Assembly: GCA_025084515.1 (NCBI GenBank)
Contig: JAJAGP010000938.1
Location: 62,001-126,000, forward strand
Direction: 5' to 3'
DNA length: 64,000 nucleotides
Origin: Ancistrus triradiatus
Lineage: Eukaryota > Chordata > Actinopteri > Siluriformes > Loricariidae
Position numbers and translations under genes: made by a program. Of the stretch, positions 46,976 through 57,100 are shown piece by piece. The notes below the pieces were generated by a model. It did not search any database. It was not told the DNA's origin and was given only the letters and a program-made list of their open reading frames with translations. The number at the start of each line of letters is the position of its first letter. The first letter of the stretch is position 1.

Positions 46976-47815
46976 TCCTGGCAAAAATTATGGAATTACC
47001 ATTCTCACTTTCTTTTACTTTGTACCAAATACACAACACATTGAAGCATATCTTAAACTAATTAAATTGTTTTAATTAATGGTATTCTGTCAGAGAAAGT
47101 AGAGAAAAAGTTATGGAATCACTTCATGTTGAGGGAAAAAATATGGAATCATCAACCAAAAAATAGTTTTTTGATGCTTGGGGCATTTAGGATAACTTGA
47201 ATTCTTTGAGGCTTGGACTTCAGTAATGAAAAACAATATTCTACATCAAGCTGGTTCCAATTTTCTTCGAATAGCAGCAGACAGATCAGCTTTGCATGAT
47301 GGAGCCTTGTCATGGACCAAAGTTCCATCATAAATGTTCAACTGAATTGAAATCTGTATTGCTGGTCATGTAATTCTATACCTGAAGATAAGCTTTAACG
47401 CTCTTTGCTTTGGAGGAAAGACAAATTATCATCCTATAAAATGATATCACCAAGCCTATTTTCTATCGATGGAATGAGAAAGTGTCTAAAATCTCAATGT
47501 ACATTGATTGTTGAGGTAATGACTGCCATGTCCCCTGATCCTTTACTTGACAAGTAATCCCATATCATATCACTTTCATCCAGTCATCCACACGCCATGA
47601 TTTGCTTCTCTTTATCCCACTGTAATCTTGATTTCTTCTGTTACGTGTTAGTGCTTGCTTTTGTTTGGCTTTTCTGTATCCCATTTCATTCATTCGATTT
47701 ACAAACTTTGTTGTATCACAACCTTTGTATTCTTTTTACTTGTGTCAGTATTTTCTTTAGAAATGCAAATTACAAGGTGATTCCATATGTTTACTTCTAC
47801 TAGATCTGGAAAAAA
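46976..47815. mobile_element. Tc1-I relic
   Basis: The left end TTCCTGGC-like, then AAAAATTATGGAATTACCAT; the right end CAAGGTGATTCCATATG (47774-47790) and AGATCTGG. They are imperfect inverted repeats (TATGGAAT-ACC core). The interior repeats AAGTTATGGAATCACTTCAT (about 47110). The interior gene is too decayed to read; antisense-like transposase text near 47230-47560. Confidence 0.5.
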
Positions 47816-48022
47816 ATATGCCATTATCTAAAAAAGTGTAAATTACTTGATTGTTAGAGGCAGATTCCTCTATTAAACAATAATAGTTTAGTGACACATC
47901 TGTGTACACATTTTGTACAAAGTTTAAAAAAAGGTGGATGAATATCCATAACCTTTGGTACAACTAACTATTAACCTGTTTTTATATAATACAAATATGA
48001 AAACTCGGTATTTTAGCAGATA
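47816..48022. other. Short spacer
   Basis: AT-rich, nothing recognised. Confidence 0.3.
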
Positions 48023-49008
48023 CAGTTCCCTCTACAATTACTGCCAATATAGTCTGAGAAAAAAAGTCAGTCATCAAGAAATATATATTTCAATATAGAT
48101 ATTTTATATCTATATTTCTAGAAATTCTTAGTTTTTTAACATATATGATTACTTTATTTAATTTAATCAGAGTGTCTAGGTAGTTTGAAGCTGTAATCCA
48201 TGGGTCAAATACGTTTAGTCATTCTTCAACATTGAAAACAGGATTCAAATAACAGAAAAGTGGTTTGACCTTCATAACTCAGGGAATGGCTATAATCTGT
48301 AATCTCTATAATAATAATGCCCAGATCTACAGTTAGGGCAATAACTAAATGTTCTAATCTAGGACCCAAGTTTATTTTGTTCCAATGCCCAGTGACTTTG
48401 ATGGCAATAAAGGCAAAAACAATCCTCATGGATAACCGTTGGAGAGTTACAAACCAAAACAAATTATCTTGGGGTCACCAAGTGTGTAAAACTGCCACCA
48501 CTCTGTGCCAACAGATTATTTGGAAAGCTTGCTAGGAAAAAGTCTTTCCTGTCATCTAACCACAAAGGTTAGGCTGGACTTTGGCTGGAACTGTGTTCTA
48601 TGGTCAGATGAGAAGGTGAAGAAGAGAGTGCACAAGAGAAGACCTAGGACCCTGGAAGACTTAGAGAGCTTCCATAAAGAGTTGGTTGAATTTGAAAAAT
48701 GGTTTCAAATTCACTGCTCTGTATTTTCCAACCTTATAAGATGCTATAGGAGAAGTCTAAGTGCTTTATTGGTAAAGGAACATTGGAGTATGAAATGCAA
48801 ATGTGCCAAATGTAATTCTGCTAAAAAAATTAAAATAAAAAAGAAATCTTGACAAAAGATTTTTCGCAGACTACATTTACTTTACTTTAAACTTGGATTT
48901 TTCTATTAGTTTTCAGAGTGAAATTTAGGAAATTCACTAAAAGGTGCATTTCTTATAACAGTTTTTACTCATATTTGCCAGTGTTGCCAGTAATTGTGTA
49001 GGGGATTG
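48023..49008 (+). mobile_element. Tc1-J copy, internally deleted
   Basis: Flanked by TA (48021-48022 and 49009-49010). The ends CAGTTCCCTCTACAATTACT and the right end GCCAGTAATTGTGTAGGGGA are inverted repeats with a CTACAATTACTGGCA core. About 985 bp. A plus-strand transposase relic lies inside. Confidence 0.75.
48317..48790 (+). pseudogene. Tc1-J transposase fragment
   Basis: The upstream part (KTILMDNRWRVTNQNKLSWG, CQQIIWKA) is the linker region. After a shift comes WNCVLWSDEKV (first catalytic D kept), then a deletion jumps directly to the C-terminus RPRTLEDLESFHKELVEFEK and CSVFSNLIRCYRRSLSALL. The second and third catalytic sites are deleted. Inactive. Confidence 0.7.
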
Positions 49009-49010
49009 TA

Positions 49011-49409
49011 TTAACACTTATCAATCCTCACAAAAAACTGAACTGGCTCTCTGTGAGTGTGAGTCAAGGGTGTGACAGTGACACTTTGTGTGCTATATTG
49101 ATGTGGATGATCTGCACCTTGCCAGTCAACATATGCTACATAACAGCAAAACTTTTATCAATTGTTTGACTTAGCATCCTACAGTTTTATATCAATTCCC
49201 ATCTGTTGCTTAATTTATTTTAGTGAATTGTTTTTATGTATTGTTTTATATTTACTTTCAGTATTTTTACATATAATGACTACCAATGTAGAGGCAGGTT
49301 GGTTTTCATGTTTTGACTATATTTGATTGTATGGACATACATTTGTATTTTCATTTATTTTCCAAGTGCTAGATTAAAAGTGAAGATGGGGCTCAATGAG
49401 GCTATAGCA
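49011..49409. other. Spacer, no gene seen
   Basis: AT-rich unique sequence, no motif. Confidence 0.4.
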
Positions 49410-49411
49410 TA

Positions 49412-50915
49412 CAGTAGTGCTTGAAAGTTTGTGAACCTTTTAGAATGTTCTATATTTCTGCATAAATATGACCTAAAACATCATCAAATTTTCACACAAG
49501 TAGATACAGAGAACAAAGTTAAACAAATGAGACAAAAATATTATACTTGGTCATTTATTTACTGAGGAAAATTATCCAATATTACATATTAGTGAATGGC
49601 AAAAGTATGTGAACCTCTAGGATTAGCAGGTGAAAGGTCTGAAGGTGAAATTAGAGTCAGGTGTTTTTAATCAATGGGATGACAATCAGGTGTGAGTGGG
49701 CACCCTGTTTTATTTAAAGAACAGGGATCTATCAAAGTCTGCTCTTCACAACACGTTTGTGGAAGTGTATTATGGCACGAACAAAGGAGATTTCTGAGGA
49801 TCTCAGAAAAAGAGTTATTGATACTCATCAGGCTGGAAACGGTTACAAAACCATCTCTAAAGAGTTTGGACTCCACCAATCCACAGTCAGACAGATTGTG
49901 TACAAATGGATGAAATTCAAGACCATTGTTACCCTTCCCAGGAGTGGTCGACCAACAAAGATCATTCTAAGAGTAAGGCGTGTAATAGTTGGCGAGGTCA
50001 CAAAGGACCCCAGGGTAACTTCTAAGTACCTGAAGGCCTCTCTCACACTGACTAATGTTAATGTTCATGAGTCCACCATCAGAAGAACACTGAACAACAA
50101 TGGTGTGCATGGCAGGGTGCAACCATGTTGCAATCATGCAACTCATGTTTAGAGAAAGGAAAACACTGCATTCCAGCATAAGAACCTTATCCCATCTGTG
50201 AAACATGGTGGTGGTAGTATCATGATTTGGGCCTGTTTTGCTGCATCTGGGCCAGGACGGCTTGCCATCATTGATGGAACAATGAATTCTGAATTATATC
50301 AGAGAATTCTAAAGGAAAATATCAGGACATCTGTCCATGAACTGAATCTCAAGAGAAGGTGGGTCATGCAGCAAGACAACGACCCTAAGCACACAAGTCG
50401 TTCTACCAAAGAATGGTTAAAGAAGAATAAAGTTCATGTTTTGGAATGGCCAAGTCAAAGTCCCTGACTTAATCCAATTGAAATGTTGTGGAAGGACCTG
50501 AAGTGAGCAGTTAATGTGAGGAAATCCCGACGCGGCCCACCAAACATCCCAGAGCTGAAAGGGCTGTTCTGTAACGGAGGAAAATGGGCTAAAATTCCTC
50601 CAAGCCGGTGTGCAGGACTGATCAACAGTTACAGGGAAAACGTTTTAGTTGCAGTTATTGCTGCACAGGGGGGGTCACACCAGAGACACTGAAAGAAGCA
50701 AAGGTTCACATACTTTTGCCACTCACTAATATGTAATATTGGATCATTTTCCTTTATAAATAAACGAACAAATATAATATTTTTGTCTCATTTGTTTAAC
50801 TGGGTTCTCTTTATCTATTTTTAGGACTTGTGTGAAAATCTGATGATGTTTTAGGTCATATTTATGCAGAAATACAGAAAATTCTAAAGGATTCACAAAC
50901 TTCCAAGCACCATTG
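49412..50915 (+). mobile_element. Tc1-A copy 3, just past the ppic stop codon
   Basis: Complete ends: CAGTAGTGCTTGAAAGTTTG at the left and AAGCACCATTG at the right, with TA duplications at 49410-49411 and 50916-50917. Transposase on plus, opposite to ppic. The central part of the gene is deleted near 50118-50150. 50515-50700 carries many small insertions compared with copy 1. It lies 68 bp beyond the ppic stop codon, so it most likely falls within or at the end of the ppic 3' UTR. Confidence 0.9.
49772..50692 (+). pseudogene. Tc1-A transposase, central deletion
   Basis: Open from ATG 49772 to 50152: MARTKEISEDLRKRVIDTHQ, the helix-turn-helix HQSTVRQIVYKWMKF, GRPTKI, then HESTIRRTLNNNGVHGRV. 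The domain with the first catalytic aspartate is deleted at about 50118-50150. From 50198 the core resumes: HGGGSIMIWACFAASGPGR, QQDNDPKHTS and EWPSQSP; a one-base insertion then gives a stop at 50467. The remaining C-terminus has several insertions and ends near 50692. Inactive. Confidence 0.85.
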
Positions 50916-50982
50916 TATCTACTAAAAATTTTAAACGGTGGAAGGGGATAAAGGACTGCCACATTTGCACTTGTATGACAGG

Positions 50983-51111
50983 CTACCAACCCTCCACTTC
51001 TACAACAAAGGGCTCTTTAACCTCAATCTTCCCACTGTTGACTATAACGCACTCAGTATAGGGCACGTTTCTGTCGTTTGTGTCCTGGAGCTCAATGGTG
51101 TGAACTACAGT
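50983..51111 (-). CDS. ppic: ppic exon 5 (last coding exon)
   Basis: 42 codons plus TAG, TVVHTIELQDTNDRNVPYTE to FVVEVEGW. Acceptor TCTCTACAG. Followed after 68 bp by Tc1-A copy 3. Confidence 0.95.
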   Translation of the reverse strand, partial: TVVHTIELQDTNDRNVPYTECVIVNSGKIEVKEPFVVEVEGW

Positions 51112-54100
51112 CTGTAGAGAAAGAGACAAACAATATGAAAAACACAGCATATGACAAATAGTGACTGACTTTCCATATATTACAAAGACGTCAGTTGTAA
51201 ATGCTACCCTTTTTGTTATACAAAAAAAGCACACAGACATACCATGCCTTCCAAGACCTTTCCAAATACGACATGCTTGCCATCTAGCCAGGAAGCCCTT
51301 GCTAAGGTGATGAAGAACTGGGAGCTATTGGTGTCAGGTCCTGCATTAGCCATGCTGACCCAGCCTGTGCCTTGGTGCTTCAGCCTAAAGTTCTCATCTG
51401 CAAATGTTTTACCGTAGATGCTCTTTCCTGTAGTGAAACAACAATAATGAGAGATGAACAACAGCATGCTCAAAAACTTTATATGAAATATTTCTCTCTC
51501 CCAATTTAGTCATTGCCAATTTCTGGCCACTGTGTCTCCCCTGATGTAAAACATCTCCCAGCCTAGTACAAGGGCATCTTGTCACACTTTTCATATGTCA
51601 TGGGATCAGCAGATAATAATTTTGCAAACTGCATACCAAACAAAGGAACAAAGTCTTATCTCTGGAATCAAGGTACAGACTTACAAGCCTTTAAATAGGG
51701 TGTGCTTGTGACAAGCTGCCCCATATGTGGTAAGATGTCACACTGGATTCTGCAACACTGAAAGCGATTCATTTATTGGTGGGCTATTATTTAATTCAGA
51801 TTCAAAATTAAATTGCACTTGAACAATCATTTTGTTTTATCAGTTTCAGTCCTCATACCATTGCTCAGACCACATCAGAGGGCAAGAGCTCCCCCTGTCC
51901 TCCTCCGGTTGACTGAGCACGCCACGCCACGCCACGCCACGCCACCAAAACTTAGCCAATGAGGACATGGGAAGCTACAGTGACTCAGTTTACTGAACTA
52001 AATAATGCTCACTCATATTCTTTACATTATTGTATTAATTTTTTTATTTAATACTGTTGTTTTATATTCTATAGTTTTAGATTTTCTATTTTATTATACT
52101 CTTTATAATAGTGAATTATCTTTATTATATTCTTTGTTTTTGCTATTTATCTTTAAATATGTTCTCTCTTTTTATTTTTTATACATATTTACATATTTTT
52201 TATACATAATTGTTATTTCTATTACTACAAACTTACTAATTAATTAACTTTTAATACTTACATATATCATTTAGGCTGCCCAAGGAGGTTGGGTCCCTCT
52301 TTGAGTTTTGGTTCTCTAAAGTTTTAACACTTACAATTTAGCTCTGGGGGCCTCCCATTTCTCCATTTCTCTCATCATCTGTGAGATGTTTCTCCACCTT
52401 GATTGGAGTCCACCTGTGGTCAATTCATTTGAATGGACGTAATTTGGAAATGCATACACCTGTCTATATAAGGTCCAAAGCAAAAAAAACCAAGCCATGC
52501 CATGAGGAGGAAAGAACTGCCTATAGAGCTCAGTGACAGGATTGTGTGGACCCACAGATCTGGAGAAGGCTACAACAAGCTGTACTGAAAGTTCCCAGAG
52601 TACAGTGACCTTGATAATTCTTAAATGGAAGAAGTCTGAAACAACCAGGAACTAAGCAATTGAGAGAAGGGCCTTGGTAAGAGAGGTGACCAAGAAACCA
52701 ATGGTCCCTCTGGCTGAGCTCCAAAGATCCTGTGTGCAGATGGAAGAAACTTCCAGAAGATCAACCATCACTGCAGCACTCCACCAATCTGGGCTTTATG
52801 GCAGAGTGGCCAGACAGAAGAAACAAGATTCTCTGGTCTGACGAAACCATGACAGAAACGTTTTCACCTTAATTCTAAGGGTCATGTCTGGAGGAAACCA
52901 GGCATTGCTCATCACCTGCCGAATACCATCCCTACAGTGAAGCATGGTGTTGGCAGCATCATGCTGTGGGTGTGATTTTCCACAGATGGGACATAGAGAC
53001 TGGTCAAGGTTGAGTGAAAGCTGAGTGGAGCAAGGTCCAGGATACAGCCAAGACAATAAATGAGTGGTTTAGAGACAACTCTGTGAATGTCCTTAAGTGT
53101 CCCAGACAGAGCCCTGACTTGAACCTAATTGAACATTTCTGGATTGACCTGAAAATGGCTGTCCATCGACAGTCCCCATCCAAGCTGACAGAGCTTGAGA
53201 GGAACTGCAGAGAAGAATGGCAGAAAATCCTCAAATCCGGGTGTGCAAACCTTGTGGCATCAAACCCTAGAAGACTGGAGGCTATAATCACTGTCAAAGG
53301 TGCTTAAACTACTTAAAGTACTGAGTAAAGGGGATTAATACTTATGTCTATGAAATATTTTAGTTTTTCCTTTTCACTAAATTTGCAAATAATTCTAAAA
53401 TTGTGTTTTCACTTTCTCTTTATGGAGTATTGAGTGCATATTGATGGGGAAAATTTAGTTTGTTTTTCTATTTTAGCTCAAGGCCGCAACATGTGAAAAA
53501 TGTGAAAAATGAAGACTTTCCGAATGCATTGTATGACAATTTGATCCAAAATCACCAAGACAAATTGACCCAAACTGCCATATGTGCTATACTTTAAAGA
53601 TAGCTTAGTACAAGCCATTACCGTGTCCTCTGCTAGGTAAAGATACATAAGTGTGAAGATTTTAACTACAAGAAAAATATTACCAAAAGATTTATGCTCC
53701 AAAAGTAATGATGTTTAGTTCAGAATGTGTTAAATAACAAATCTGTGCTAATCAGCCCACAGTGTGTCTTGCCTTTACCAGACCAGATAGGACATCAGAT
53801 CAAGTAGATGAAAAAAACTAGTCTTCTACATTTAAGTACTTCCCTCTGATGTTGAAAATATAAAATAACAGGACTGTGTGAGGAGGACTTACCGTATTTT
53901 TCGGACCATAAGGCGCACTTAAAATCCTTTAACTTTCTCAAAAATCGACAGTGCGCCTTAAAATGCGGCTAATGTATATATTAATTCTGGTTGTGCTTTC
54001 TGACCTAGAACCAATTGTAGATGGTACACGGCACTCATAAATCTGTCAAAACGTTTTAGCACGGTCTTGGTAAGTTAAGAAGCTCACGGCAACCATAGTG

Positions 54101-57100
54101 CGCAGCATAGCGGAGTAATACGGTATGTGCTTCAGCATTAGGGTGTGTGCATTCATTCATTCATTTTCGAAGCGGATTTCAAACACAACGCTATCGGTCA
54201 CGCAGTACAACATGGACATAGAGCAGCTGCCAGAGAATTCAACATTAACAAATCAATGGTACGGAAGTGGAGGAAGCAAGAAGACACCCTGCGCCAGGTA
54301 AAAACCAAACTGAGCTTCCGACGGAACTTAAGAGTTTTGTTTCATTTCATGCGCCTTATAACCCGGTGCGCTTTATGTATGACAATAGATCCGTTAGAAG
54401 TCGATCATTGATAACCCGAAAAATACGGTACCTGTGTGACAACAATGGAAATAAGAGCTGGTCAAAGGTCAATACATGTATTTAGTATTACATTAAGCTA
54501 GCTCCATTACGTTATTATATACTTCTTTTTCCACATTTTAACTCAGCTTTTCCTGGTCAGAGTCACAGGGTCTCTGGTGAATATCCTTGGACAACACATT
54601 GTGCAGGTGTAAGTGTGCTCTGGACAGTATACCAGTCCACTGCAGGGCTGTTAGGGGGACTGCACAACTGTTACAATGCCAAGATCCCCTGGCTGGCCTC
54701 CCCTGTAGACAGAGCCAATCATGTCTGCATGTGGTCTGACCTGGCTGGAAGGCACTGCTACTATTCGAAACCCACAGACCACTATGCACCCAAATGGCAC
54801 TACAATCTATAATTACTTTAGTCAGTCACTTCAGGACTGGGTATAGTAAAACTGCGGAGGTGGATGTAGTCCCTTACTCAATGCAATTTAAGTTAATACA
54901 CATACAAGGTACACAAAAGTGGCTAGAAACATCAGAACTATTATGAGAGTACAATATACAGACCTAGAAATGGTTACCATGAAGGGAATTTATATCAGCC
55001 AACAATAAGCATAACTATAGCTGAGCATTAGTGACTAAAAGGAATAAGGACATTCAAGAAACGAATATGAAAGCAATCCCTCATACAGATTTTATTCATT
55101 TGAAAAGGTAAAAGCATACAGAAAATTAAATACAGGATACTTTGTGTGTATTTTTCCATTCAGCCACATGGGCAATAAACTGATTAAATTCCTCGGCTGC
55201 AGGGAAGTAAGGATGTGCATCCTTATACCCCCTTAGTAAGCAGTTATTAGATAGTAGAAAATGTCATGCAAACCCAGACACATAATTTAGTCATTTTCTA
55301 GAAAGCATTTAAAATATCATTTCATGAATGTACTGCATCCATCAAGTTAATCACCAATGTATATGCTTTAAAATGATCATTTTACACAAACATGACAGAA
55401 TGACATGACCCTTTTTTGACCCAGTCCTAGCAGGATGCATGTGAGCCTTTGCATACCATTATCACTTGCCTTTATCTCCTGCTCAATCAACAGGACAGGG
55501 AAAGTGAACACACCTACAGGAGGATGTTCATGATCCTAATATGTATATATAAGCTCAGAGATGCAAATGATTGGCTATGGTTGTAGAGAGCAAGAAATGT
55601 CAATACTTTCACAAAGAGTAGGTCCAATTATGCATTGCTGGGATCCTGGCTATGGTATCACTTTCACGTCTGTGGTCTCCCAAAGACACTACTATGCACT
55701 ACATGGAAAACGATTTATTGGAGATTTTACCACCACCCTATGGGGTGGCACTGGAATCAGCGTGAAACAGTAAAATCATTACCTCCTGTTCCATCTCCAG
55801 CAGTGATGTCACCTCCTTGAATCAAGAAGTCTTTAATGACTCGGTGGAATTTACTTCCCTTGAAACCATATCCTTTCTAGAAAAAGAGTAGATTCTGTGG
55901 TGAGTATGTAAAGTTAAGTGATGTGAATGTTTACATCCAACCAGAATTCTAAATGACTGAAATTTTCCATTGCAGTAGCAATTAACAGAGACATGCCCAC
56001 TTGATACTAAATACTCATAACAGGGCCAATACTGGCCTAAAATCATACTGATTTTGACTAAATACAATGAAATATTTTATGCTGTGTACATTTGATTTTA
56101 ACTCCACAGCTGTACAAGTTCTTCTCATCACCATGGGTATTGGTATCACATCAAATGTTAAAAATATGCCCGGCATTCCTACCACTTAATATGAACAATG
56201 AACACTTTATAACACAAAAACACAGTGATGCTTTCAGATATTAGACTGAAAAACTAAACAGCAAAAATCACCTCTCCATTGGCAAGAGTGACAAAGTTCT
56301 TTACAGTCCGAGGTACAACTTCACCGAACAGCCCAATGACAATCCTGCCAACCTCATGTCCTCCAACAGTAATATCAAAGAACACCTGCAATAATAAGCA
56401 TGGGAGAACAAGGGGTTACATAACAGACTGTTCAACCAACTTAAAAACTGAGAAAATTATCTAAACATAACAACTTTTCAACAGTTAAATATATGTGTGA
56501 TTGCAGAATACAATATAGGTATAAAGTTTAACAAAAATTCATTGCCAACCAGCATTTCGATCTTAAGTGAAAGTGGATAAACTTTATTGGGACTACATAA
56601 TTGTGAATTTATTTCTCATGTTTTTTTGAAGGATCATTTTGCAAGCTACGTTTAAAATGTCAAATCCACATGCTCTCAAATCTGTGATACATTTAATGAC
56701 CAACCAAAGACAGAAAGACAGATGTACAGCATACAAGCCTTAACACAATTGACTTAATGTGGTGAAGATCAGAAATTTTGTGCAGCAATGACTGACCTAT
56801 GATATGTGTAATAATGTTGTTTTTTGACATGTGCAAGAATGTCTTTTGTAACTTAAAACTGTCTGACTTTGGGCACTTTGTGTTTTTTGGCAAGTTGGCC
56901 ACAATATGTTCTTATTGAAATGGTATGTAATTGATATCAGCTGAGTGTGTCATTATTATGTCCCGTCACTTCTTTACTAGCTGTTAGTTTACTGCAGACA
57001 TTAAGTAATGTAAGGTCACTGTGTAAGGTCACTGTGTGGAAAAAAAAGGGGGGGGACAGGGAAACTTCAATTTTGTTTTTCCTTTTTATGTCTATACAAA

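Noticed and set aside
52005..52247. 80-codon hydrophobic frame (possible membrane protein)
   Set aside because: Low-complexity TTTAT-rich intron sequence gives Phe/Leu/Tyr-rich translation by composition alone.
54145..54411. Host transcription-factor exon
   Set aside because: The helix-turn-helix piece sits inside TA-flanked inverted repeats of a pogo-like MITE.
55561..55820. Two overlapping plus-strand frames before ppic exon 3
   Set aside because: No motif, antisense to the intron and exon edge of ppic, no splice support.
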